A stretch of 64,000 nt of DNA from Clytia hemisphaerica (Eukaryota; Cnidaria; Hydrozoa; Leptothecata; Clytiidae), in NCBI GenBank assembly GCA_902728285.1, contig CACVBU010000064.1, positions 418,718-482,717 of the forward strand, written 5' to 3'. The position numbers and the translations under genes were made by a program. Of the stretch, positions 1-12,200 are shown piece after piece. Under the pieces are notes generated by a model, which worked only from the letters and a program-made list of their open reading frames with translations, did no database searches and was not told the origin of the DNA. Position 1 is the first letter of the stretch. Each line of letters opens with the position of its first letter.

Positions 1-55
1 CTGAATTAGGTTGAAAGGGTAGAGTTTTAATAACTCTGAGTTTTAACGGAATAAT
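1..55. repeat. Truncated copy of a ~320-bp interspersed repeat
   Basis: The first ~50 bases (GGTTGAAAGGGTAGAG followed by TAACTCTGAGTTTTAACG) match the middle of a repeat that also occurs near 19620-19965, 29447-29766 and 44358-44670. The copy is cut by the window edge or was already truncated. I see no coding content and no obvious terminal inverted repeat. Confidence 0.6.
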
Positions 56-221
56 TGATGAAATCAAGTTGAAGGCCCGAAATTGACATTCTTGCTCAAA
101 CTTCAATTTTCGAAAAATTGTAAAGTAGCCAAAATTGCCAATATGTTATGGCACTGATTGTAGGCAACAATGTTTTAACGTCAAAGCGTTTTGTATGGTT
201 TTGTATTATGTAATTATTTTC

Positions 222-236
222 TTCATTTTGTTTCAG
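222..236 (+). promoter_or_regulatory. Splice-acceptor-like site 10 nt before the QPCT start codon
   Basis: A pyrimidine-rich stretch ending TTTTGTTTCAG at 236 lies 10 nt before the ATG at 247. It is either the 3' end of a 5'-UTR intron or a spliced-leader trans-splice acceptor. No TATA box is evident close upstream. Confidence 0.5.
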
Positions 237-246
237 TAAAATAAAA

Positions 247-3200
247 ATGAATACAAAAAGAATACTATTATTGGTTATACTCAGTGCAACTTTTTTACAA
301 TGTAGAAAACTTAAAAAGGTTGTTACAAAGAAATCAGAAACTTTCAATGATGAGACAAACAACTTTATTTTACAAAAGGTAATCTACTTTCTTTTCATTT
401 TTTATGCACGAAAATTTAGCATTAGAGCTCAAGATCATAAAAAGTTCGATTCGGGGAAAATTATTCCTCTGATTATATAACAGATTATATAGCTCATAGT
501 ATGAAGTAGATCCTTCTGAAGTAGATCATTTTTTAACGACTTAGTAATTTAAGATCTGATAAATAATAAATCAGTAAAGCATAATTAAACTTTTCAAAAA
601 TATATTTAATGATTTATATTATGCTGAAATTTTTCCAAAAAGTTAAACCTTAAAGAAAGAGACATTCCAATAATGTTTAATTAGTAAATATTTATGATGA
701 TTCCGTTTAAAAACTATTAACTGAACTATTTTAAATTGAAATATAGTCAGTCTGACTTACATAAAAAATCTCTTGGCAACTGTTAACTTCAAAATCTCAA
801 ATTAGTATTTGGAATTCTTTGCATGGTGCCCTCAGTTAAAAAAAGAGTTTAATAGCAAAAAAAACTATTTTAAAATATAACAGTAGTTTTTTAATGAATT
901 ATTAAATACTTGAACTAACTTGAGTCAAAAATGACTCCTTACTGAGTTTAAAAGTACGGTCTAGTTGTGTAAAAATTATACACAAAAAGGCGTAAAAGTA
1001 AAATGAGACTTTGCACAATTGTAGTTCAGGGTTAGAAAACGGATTTAAATTTCAGAACCAAAAAATTGGCACCTGTTTGTGTACTTTACAGACCAGAACA
1101 GGTTCCCCGCCTAAAATGATTTTTTTTTCTCCAAAGTCATGTTACATAATTCAGTTCAGTCCCTCTCTTATTTGTAATACTGTGAAATTTTGTCTAAAAA
1201 TTAATTAAGGTTCAGGGAGGGTTTATCAAAACACTCGTCTTCCTGAATGTTATCGATTTTTACTGCCGAGAATTGAAAAAAGGAGGAATATAATAGAGGC
1301 CACTATATCGCAAAAAAGCTTCCAGTACGTGCAGGAGCTTGTGCCAAGGTACTTTATGATTGATTATTGCTCTTCACATATAGAAGATCAAAATTTGAGA
1401 GGGAGGCTTTGGGCGATCCCCCGTTGCTAATATATTTGTTTTTAAAGAATGGAATCAAAAACCGATACTGAACGGAGACGTGCCTTCCCTTGGGTGTTTG
1501 TTTTTCAATGATAAATACTGTTTTTCTTTTTAATTCAGAGACTTCACAAACTGAAAGAATATTCACAGAAAGCTACAAAGCGATTAGCAGCCCTTTCAGA
1601 TTATTCCAATTTCTATAATAAATATTTGACGGAAATTTTGCGGAGCAGAGTTCCTGGAACCGTTGGCCATGCCCGTGTGAAAAATGTAAGTCCAATTCTT
1701 TTGCTGCAGGCTTCTTTATTAATTTCGACCTTCAGTTTAAACCTATTTTCAACTCTCTTGAAAATATGTGATACAAATAAGATTTACGAATCTTTAAATG
1801 AGTATTTAGAAAGAGCTCGTCAATCGCATTGAAAGTGTCTCTAGGATTTAGGAAATTTTTACAATATGTGAAGAATGGGTCTTAATGGGTCCTTATTTAG
1901 ACGGTTCACTTTCTACCCTTCTTGGCACCGTTTCTTGTGAGAGACAGAAAAAGATTTGATGGATGTAAAAGCAGACGGATCAAATCTCTGAAATACAAAA
2001 GTTCGACCGTCTAAACTAGAAATAAAAACACTTCGAGCGAGAAAAGGGACACTGAATGATTTAGATTTCCTCAGTTGTGATAATATGTCTATCAGAATGG
2101 AATTATATCCATATCGAAATTTGTGTTTTTCCGTAGTTTCGTTACAAAACTGGAAATAGTATATAAAGATTATAAATATCTTTCATTATGATATTCCTAC
2201 ACCTTTTGGTAGGAAAGAAACTGTAACTGTATGATTTTTAAGACCTCCTTTTTCCCAGTTTTCATCGATTTGATTTCATCTCGATAAGAATAGAAAATAG
2301 GCTATTTTTACATAACTGTTACCGATCTGATCTGACCGATCCAATGTAATAAGACTAACTATGATCTTTTTTCAGTGGCTCTTATCGTTTGTTTTCTTTA
2401 CGTTCGTTGCATTCTAAGAGCGTACAATGAGTAAAAGTTTCACTTTTTCTGCAAGGCGGAGTTATTTTAAACCGTTAAATAAACCCTAAAAGACAGTGAA
2501 AGTTTAGTCGTTATTTACGACCAAATAAGGCATGCGCAGAAAAATATTGGGCAGTAGAATCGGATAAACTTCTGGTCAACTCTATATTCAGCACAATTGT
2601 GTTATTAACAGTTGGCATGACTACTGAGGAAACGAGTGTTGTTTTTGAGTTTCCCTTTTTATACCACCGTATATTTATGTTGGCTTGTCTTTGTAGTGGT
2701 GTATTTATTTTTAACTGTTAAAAAGTGCCGTTTTATGGAATATTGTCATTTTTTGAGCTCTTTTTTCGTACCAATTTTAAGTAAGTGCCGGTGTGACCGT
2801 TACCATAACTTTTTTCTGGTTATTTAAATGAATTGTTCATCCCCTAGAGAACATATCTCTGCCCGCTCTTTTTTCAGTTTATCATACGAAAGTTGCAAGA
2901 ATATAATTGGGATGTCAAGACGCAGAACTTCACCATGTGGACACCTCTTGGACCCAAAAACTTCACTAATATTATTGGCACGCTTAATCCAAGAGCTGAT
3001 AGGGTGCTAGCGTTAGCGGCTCACTACGATTCGAAAATCTTACCGGTTGTTAACGGCAAGTTTTTCACGGCAGCTACCGATTCGGCCGTTCCATGTGCTA
3101 TGCTGTTGGATTTTGCAAGAGATTTGAGCGACAAAGCAAAAGAAATTACGTCGGTATGTTTTTTTCTTTCGTTTTTAGTCTTCTACACGTTTTTTATAAG

Positions 3201-6200
3201 AACAATCTATTTCAGAACATAAGGCTTCGACAGAACATTTTAACGCTTTGTTGACTCTAAAACACCTAGCTTCTTAGGAAAAGTGACAAAAATACTTACA
3301 GTATGATGAAAATAAGAACATATTAAGAACATTTTTAGGCTTTAAAACTCAAAAAGTTAAGAACGTCCATAGGCTTAAAATGTTTTGGATATTCTTATTA
3401 AAAAATGTGTACTGGTCATTGGTCAATGTCTTATCGACGTTTCGTTATTTAGGGAGGCGGAGTCATATTAATTTTTACGTGAGCTTTAGATTTTTTAAAT
3501 GCCCGCTATGATTAGAAAAATACTACTATGAAAATTAACGGGAGCTTTTTAATAGTTCACCATCACCTAAAAACTTCGCCCAATCCGCAAACAGTCTTTA
3601 TTTAGAAATGAATAAATTTTTAAAACAAGTCTTAAACCAAAACAAAATTCAACATATGTCATTATTAAAACCCTTTTTAAACGCCATCCAAATAATAAAT
3701 AGGGAAAATTTAATGGAAAAATTTAATTTTTCCTTTTTCGTTTCTATTTTCATTTACATATTATTTTATTTCGTTTTAACCGGGTGCTATACTTTTATTT
3801 TTGGAACTCCTTTCTTACTTTACGATGTTTTTTTCAATCTACCGTTTAAGTTTTTATCATCAAAATTTAACACAGACGGACTTTTATTGGGTTTTCAATC
3901 ACCCATCATACATCAATCACACAAAAAACTTTTTATCCTTTTCATCCTTTTCGGAACATGTTGATGGCGATATACAAACGCCCTTAAAATGACCAGCGAT
4001 AAAGCTCGCCCTAACTATGAGAATGATTTAGAAAAAATAATAATTGGGTACCACCAGTACGCCATTTTTCGGTTTCTGCTAAGTTTCATGCCATCCACTT
4101 GGTCGTGGCTCTCCTCGGTTCTAACCTACTCTTGTCTCCAGAATAGACGCCCCCCCCCGCTAATTAAATTCGAATAATTCAATATTTTATTACAGTGTAG
4201 ATAGACCTTAAACTTGGTAAAATTTTCCTTTTTGTTAGTATTGGTTCTTATTTTACGTGTTAAATTTGTTAAAGTTTCGTTTTTGTTGTTATCAGTAAAG
4301 AAATTATGTCTTCAAATTAAACCCCCTGTTATTCCATCCCCCCCTGCTTACTAGAATTTACAAAATTTTCTTACCCCCCTGCTTATTCGGACCCCGCCCG
4401 TCTTTTCGGGAGACAAGAGTAGCGACATACAAGACTACCGACAAGACTCTGAAAAAATTACACGATCCCATTATGATAACAAAGCCAAATTGTTGTGCTA
4501 AACTATAAATGATCGATTTTTTTAGCTATAACAAAGGAGCTGTAACATCGCCAATCAAATTCTAAAATGTGTTTGACTACCATTTTTAACCAGATAAACC
4601 CACTGCTTCTCCCCCGCCGGGGTTTAGAACCCCATGGTAATTCAGAAATTCTTTTACCATAGACATTGGAACAAGTATCGCCACAACTTTTATTCCTTGA
4701 TGGGGAAGAAGCATTTGTTGAATGGACCAAGACAGATTCAATCTATGGATCCAGATACATGGCTGCTTCAATGTCCAATGCTTCCCATTGGAATCCGAAA
4801 TTAGCTTTACACGAAATCAGTCAGTTAGATTCTATGGTAAGATGATTCGGAGTAAAGGCTTTGGGGACACGAGAAGTTTTTGCGTTGGTGCAATGCAACA
4901 TGCTTCATCTCACCGACCTGAAACGCTTTCTCGTGTCTCTGCCCCATTTTTCTGTTAATAGCATTTGTTCTTCTATCACCTTTGAAGAAGAATAAACCAG
5001 CCGAGGCTGGAAGGTCAGCCAATAGAGCTTAGCTAGATAGCTTTAATAAGTGGGTTAACAGATGTAAGAGATGTACTGAAACAGAGTAGACTAAAAATGT
5101 TGAATAATGTACAAAATGTGAAACATTTGATAACTTGATTTAAAATTATTCAAATCAAGCCTGAGAGCTCCTCCAAGCCCCCCCCCCACGAGAAGATCAA
5201 AGTATGGAGACAATATCCATATGTCAGATATACAAAGTGTTATCTAGTAGAAATAAATAAGAAAATTGCCAAAACGTCAGAACCAAAATAAAGATATCCA
5301 TCAAATATACATAGAAACTGTACTTTTTGTTTTACTTGATAAAACTCCAATAACACTTTAAACTAACAAGCTACAAACTTTAAGTCACAAAGCGCAAACT
5401 CCAGAAAAACACAATTTGCATCAAAATCTTTGCAAAACGTAGTTCATTTTTATAACATTTCAACAGGAACTGTATTTTGGTAGACTTGGTCAAATTGACC
5501 TTTTTTCAAAGAGGCCACCCTGTTGAATAATTATGTAGTCCAGCAGAAAAACAATGATAAAACCATACATAATTATTACAATATGCATGATACAGTAAAT
5601 TATGCATGGCTTTATCATTGTTTTTATGACTGGACTACATAATTATTCAACAGGACGTCCTCTTTGAAAAAAGGTCAATTACAGAAACCATTTGTCAGTT
5701 GTCTGCAAGGCCAATGAGGTACGTAAAAACTGACTGCTATTCAGTGAAAGCCAAAATTTGGCAAGGTCAGAAAAACATAATTTACATCCAGTCTTCGTAA
5801 ATAAATTTTGTAGTTTAGTACCGTCAAGTTACACAACATGCACACAACCATCTTGAAGACTTTGCTGGTCGCAAATGATAATCGAAAGTAAAACTTAAAA
5901 TTCATAACTATGCAGGGAAGCTCATTTTCCCCCTATTTTGCTTTAAGGTGGTAGTCTACCGAGAAATGGAAAATCATCGAAAAAATTGTCGAATTTTGGT
6001 TTTTGGGTGTTTTGAGATCCTTAGGTCTTTCTGAACATCTCCTGGAAATTTCAGAGAGATATCTTTATTTTTCAGGTCGCAGTGAGCATTTTTGTCCTGC
6101 TGGGTGCTTGAAAAATCGCCCTAGCAACGGAAAAAATCCCGTTGCTAAGGACTTATTTTTTCAATCTCGGCCGAAACATAGCAATGTGATACGCCAAAAG

Positions 6201-9200
6201 AAAGCTCTTTTTACGCCCTTTTCGAGCGTCAAAATATTATTTTCCGTGGCATTACGTCATCCTTAAAATTAAAGATGGTAGCTTCAGTAGTGTAACACAT
6301 CAAAACAAGCTGAAAAGCAAGCTGTTAGCATGATTCTGCAGATTTCTTGGCAGGTTTTAGATCAAAACTTAATTTCTTTGATGGAAATGATTTGTTTAAA
6401 TGAAGAATAGACTCTACAGAAGCCATAAAGTTGCTGTACATTGGTTATGTTGCTGGATTTCTACGAAAAACATTTAAGTTGCCGCCATTTTGTTTTGAGG
6501 AGCATATAGGCGGTGAGAGGCGGTGTGTGCTTTTTGGTGGCTCACATAATGTTTTGTAGTGGATTTAAATGCAACTGAGATATTTCCAAGCACAACATGA
6601 TGTAACAGAGATGGAAATGTGCATTATAATGAACTGGACCTAACTTCTGGAGACGCACATTCTCATCTGACACCCGCCACTCATAACAGCCTTCCTTCGG
6701 TCAAGAAGCCAGCTCATTGCTCATTGTCATCTAGTCTATGTGAATAAAAATATGCACACAAAAAGTTTTCATGCCTACAGAGAGTTATGCTGGACTTTCA
6801 ATGAACATTTTGACACACTTATGTGGCTGTTTTCACCCAAATTTTGATGTTATCGCAAGATTACCGCAAACTTTGCTATGTATACATGACTTTAGCGCAA
6901 CTTGTTTTTGTTGATTTTTGGATATTTTATCAATTTTTGTGAAATGTTTTACTTTAACTTTTAAAACCTGACTGGTTGGATGAGTATTCAGTGAAGAAAT
7001 TTTTTGAAAAGAGCTTTCCAACTTAAAATAATACCCATTTTTGCAGACTTTTGCCTTTTTCTTTGATTTTCTCAAAACGCGTTTCCGGGGGTTTGCATTC
7101 ACCTTGTCAGAAATATCTTAGGATTGAGAGTAGCTACAGACTTGAAATTTTCAGGGAAGTTTCCTTACATGATTGTGTATTGAATGAATGGATTAAAAAG
7201 TTTTAAAATTGGTTTCCTGATTTTTAATCTCAAAAAAGCGTTTTTTTCAGTTTCTTACCCCCTGGAAAAAAATTTCAATTTTTTTTTTCACTCATTCCAG
7301 ACCTTTTCTAAATATTAGTCATTTAAAAAAAAAACTAACTTCATAGGTCAAGCCGACTATTCAGAAAACCTGACACAAGCAAAATAAAGTATTTTACCCC
7401 CTGACTGATTTTACCCCCGTCTTTGGTTATTTTTAGAATTTTTTTTTATTTTTAGAAATGTTAATAGTTGATATACATTTCCTGAAAATTTCATTACGAA
7501 ATGTAAAGAAGTTCTTGAGTTATTGCAAAAAATGTGATTTTTTGACTTTTGAAATCTGGCGGTAGACTACCACTTAAACTCCCTTTTGAATGGTCTATGA
7601 ATTTGGGCGATCGCTTTACCGCCTTGGCGGAATAAACACACGACCATAATAAATAAATTCAACAGGGCAACCGAGTACCGTGAGATTGGGTAACTTGCAT
7701 CAGTGGAGGCTAACATGCATAGCCCTCAAATGAAAGACCTGGCTGGTCATTAAAATACAAAGTTAAATCAAAACAAAAATGGTAGAGTAGAGCTGCGAGC
7801 GGAGCTGTATTTAGTTGTTGCGTAGTTGTATTTTAATGACCAGCCAGGTCATTCATTTGAGGGCTATGCATGTTAGCCTCCACTGATGCAAGTTACCCAA
7901 TCTCACGGTAGCAATTAATTTCAACTGGGATTCCTCTCTTCTGTGCCAAGCACTGGTAGTGTTTCTTAAACTTTAAAACAATGTTAAATGAAGACCAGAT
8001 GGATCTGTTTGTTATGACTGTGCAAGTGTGACGAGAGTGTGCATGTTGTGTAACTTGACAGTATTATTCATTAAATTCTAGAAACCATTTTTCATAACTT
8101 TCTGCAGTCCGCTTTCTGCAAGTCTGATAAGAGATATGTATAAACTGTTATCGCCATTCATTCCATTCCATCATTCAGTCAAAACGTGCGCCAAGGTTAG
8201 AAAAGGTTAGACTAGTAAACTAGTCGGTTATTACGTATAACCTTATAATAAAACTGTCAATCAAATAATGTAAACACTAATTAAATATTCAGCGCGCGTG
8301 AGAGAAAAGGAAAATAACCGACTAGAAGCTACTTCCAACGCCTTTTTTTCTTCACCTAAAATCGTAAGGAGAGACATACAGATTTCTGTATGTCTGACCC
8401 GTGCGGGATTGCATTTATCTTTCTTTCTGTTTATTGCGTTTTTAGAAATGCTCATTTATTTATATGTTCCCATGTTCAATGTTACTATGAAATATCATTT
8501 AGTCAAAAAAGTTGGATGGATTCTCGAAAACCTAAAAAAGAGTTGTAAAATTAAACAACGTTTTTTGAGGGAAGTAGCTTCTAGTCGTTGAAATTCAGAA
8601 AAGAGACGCAACTTCACCCCTTCGATTCTTTTTATTTGAAGCTTGATTTTTTGTATATGGGTCTGTTTTCAACGACTAGTTTACTAGTCTAAGAAAAGGT
8701 TAGAAAAACACTATCTGCGTCCGGAACTGCGTGAAAAATAGTTTGATCAATTTCAACAAGAACTGTATATATTAATATTAATATAATTGATCAAATTCCA
8801 AAGACCATTTGTCATAATTTTGCAAGTCCAATAATAGGATATGTGATGTCATCATTTGGTTCCCGTCATCTGACCGCCCCTGATTTACGGTCAGCAGGTA
8901 GAGTTGGAGAGTTGGAAAGCTTTTCCGCTGCTTTGCTGGATTTCCACTGTCGACCTCTGCACGCTCTGTCTGTGTTTACAAGTTTTCAAATCGAAGTAGC
9001 GAGCCGCATGCTAATGGAGAGTAAACCGAAAACCAGTTTATCCACGGTTTCTCAATTTCTTAATTCAGATCAGTCCACACGGGTACGGATTCCCTTTCAA
9101 CAAGATGTATATAGCTGCTTCTTGAAAGAAAAATATTTTCGACAAACTGACCCCCACTTTTTAAAGTAGAAATGACGGGAACCAAACAATTTTTTGCGAT

Positions 9201-12200
9201 TCGCCTTATCAAACACGTCCAAGCAAACAAGTCCAAAAAAGCACGATTGCATCCAGTCTCTATCAAATTTAGACAGTAGCTGTACTTTTGTAAACTTTAT
9301 CAAATTCCAATAACATTATAACACCATCAATCCCACCTAGAGGCAAACAAGAAAAATATGTTTTTATTGCAAAAACTAATAAAAAGTATCAGAAAATTCA
9401 ACATAAACAAAAACTTGAGCAAACGGCTTTAAACCTTCAAAAGGTGTAGAAAAAGAATCCCCTTGATGAAAATCATGTGTTTGATTTGCCGAGTTAAAAA
9501 AATAAATGACAGAAATTGAAGCTTGCAACAGATTTACACTGGAAATACTTTGGTACAACACTGACTTATCACATCTGACTTATCGCTTGAGCCGCCATCT
9601 TGAAACACCACATTATGATCTGTAAAAACAACGCACGCTAAAAGTACCCAAAAAGTTAACCCGATCGGAACAACACTGACTTATCACATCTGACTTATCG
9701 CTTGAGCCGCCATCTTGAAAGACCACATTATGATCTGTAAAAACAACGCACGCTAAAAGTACCCAAAAAGTTAACCCGATCGGAAGAAAGTTTAAAAATC
9801 AAAGTGAGATCGGGAAATCGGATTTTTTTTTTGCCGTCTTATGATGATGGAAGAAGAAATGAATTTTACGGATTTGAATGCTCAGCTTAGGCTGACCAAA
9901 AATTGATTCGAATCAAAATCAGCGTGTCTTTTGGGTATTTCCCTCACTTTTTGTTCCATCAGGGTTTGAGACAAAAAAAGAAACCATGAAACACGCACTT
10001 TTTTTCTTGTGTTGGTGGGATGGAGTATATTACATTGCACCAACGCGAAAAAGCACTTCTCGTGTCCCCAAGCCTTAAAGCCTTATATCTCTTATATAAA
10101 ACACTAGATAGAGCTACTCTATCTTTTCCAAGGCAAGACAGGTGAGGCAAAATGATGCGCCATTTTTGCCGATAGTAGGTCACAGTAGAAACCCTAGTTT
10201 TCACTGTTGAAACTTTTTTGACACTGCAATGACTTCAAACAAATCCTTCATGGTGTGTCCAAGTTATTTAAGACTCCTGTCCATTAGTAACTATGGCGAA
10301 TGATTACGTCATGGCAATAAAGGGCCGCTCAAAACGCAAATTTCATTTCATTTTTTTTTATTTTTTGTTGAAGGATGCTTTTGTGCTTCTCGATTTGCTT
10401 GGTGCAAAAGATCCGACCTTTTATAATTGGTTTCCAACCACGAGTCGATTGTATGAAAGTTTGAAGAAGATAGGTAAGGGCCTTTTTTAAACGGAGCCGT
10501 TTATCAACCTTAATTGTCGATCGTTTTAAGCAAGGCTTTATTTACACTTTATATAGTAAAAGCCAATGGGATAGAATCGAATCTCTAACCTTTCTCAGGC
10601 AAAGAAAAGGTGAAGCCTTAAAATATGCGCCGTATTTTTGACGACGGATTGAATATAGCAATTCTTTTGTTTTCGAGTGATATTTTTTTCGAAATTTAGC
10701 GGTAAATTCTAGTGGTTATTTCTGCAGTAGCTGATACGATCTAGTCATGTGACCCATGAAAATATCTTTCGAGAAGGCCAAGCCTAGAGCATTAGTTGGA
10801 TATATGATCATCAACTAAAGTGGCAATCACGTTGAAAATCGAGCATCAGTTGATTTTATGGACGGCAAGGAGACTAGTATTCTGTACAGAGTGTATCTTT
10901 TCGATTTTGTACCAGAGTGTATTTCTTCGTAGTACACTCTGTGCGCACTGTCTGTTTGATAAAAAAATTCCCGCACGGAGACCTCTGCGATGAAGTATAA
11001 TTTATAAATAGCAACACTTCTCTCGTCATTTCCCTTCTCTCACCAACACTCCATCGCAGTGGTCAGTTTGAAAAATCTCAAAGACAATGACAACAGACCC
11101 TCTACGGCAATGAATTTTGAAATTAGCCGTAGATACTGGGTCTGTTTACAGACAAGGAGACTAGCGGTTGGATTACAGAATCTTCATGTTATTTATCTCG
11201 AAACTTCTTTATGTGTTTTTATATATTTTGCACAGAGAAGAACCTTCGAGCAGAGGGCCAGTTATTTGGTGTGAATCACAAGCATTACTCTGGTCACTAC
11301 TTCACTGGCCAACGGCCTGAAGATATCGGAATCTATGGCAAGATTGATGATGACCATGTCCCGTTTATGCAAAAAGGTTTGTTTGTCATCTTTATTGCCT
11401 ACTACTCTATTATACAAAATTAACTGGCCATTAATATGAAGTGACTAAGTGATATCGCTAGAGGTACAAGGCTATATGAAAGAAAAAAAAAAGATTTTTC
11501 ATACATAAAATTGATTGAAAAAAACATGAGCTATGATTGTTTAGAGTTAAAATAGTTTAAAATAGTGCCTCCACTGAACATACCGGTTTCATGCATCAAA
11601 ACAACCAAAGAACAAAGAATCGCTTGGTTCGTTCAGAAGTGAAGTTAGGCTTTCATCACCATATAATTAAAGCCGACAAAATTTAGAGGGATCGAGTGGG
11701 AAAGAATTTATGTCTAAGGTATATGAAGCTTGTTGAACAGTTGACTGTCTTTCATAGGAGTATATACTCACGGTTTTAAACATAATCGTATAAAGGCCGG
11801 TCTCCACTTTCGCGCAACATGAGCGAAAACTTTTCGACGTTTTTGTAAGGTCATTGGTCGGTTGAAAAATGAAGCAATTCCATTGGTCAAAATTGACGTA
11901 ACGGTTGAAAACAGTTGAACTTCCTTCGACTTTTTTTTTGTTCGTGCGAAACTTTTTTATAACGTAATCTTTTTTTTTGGCCAAAAAGGTTGAGAAAAAA
12001 ACTGTCGCCCATTTCGCGCGAAAGTGGATACCGGCCTTAACCAAATTTGAGCTATGGTAATTTTCATAAAATTGGCTACGATAACTCAGGTACAACATTG
12101 TGTTACAAGAGTGCATCTATACGTTTTTTATAAGATTTTTTAATATTTTTGAAGCTTTCGGATGTTCTTAAATTTTTTGAGTTTTAAAGCCTAAAAATGT

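Larger units (their letters stand above)
5819..8063. mobile_element. Outer 2.2-kb inverted-repeat element (nest)
   Basis: TACCGTCAAGTTACACAACA at 5819 is mirrored by TGTTGTGTAACTTGACAGTA ending 8063; complementarity extends a few bases further inward (ATGCACAC). It encloses a 1.6-kb element (5942-7578) and a 235-bp palindromic element (7676-7910). No transposase frame is visible, so it is non-autonomous or decayed. Confidence 0.75.

Noticed and set aside
3608..3964. 118-codon hydrophobic open frame in QPCT intron 3
   Set aside because: Composition is that of AT-rich DNA (Phe/Leu/Ile/Asn), with no recognisable motif and inside a well-defined intron.
8298..8591. 97-codon open frame
   Set aside because: It lies between the inner inverted repeats of the 8207-8692 element and begins and ends in its arms.
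11667..12116. 149-codon minus-strand open frame in QPCT intron 6
   Set aside because: It runs through a MITE (11793-12038) and has no domain, signal or splice support.
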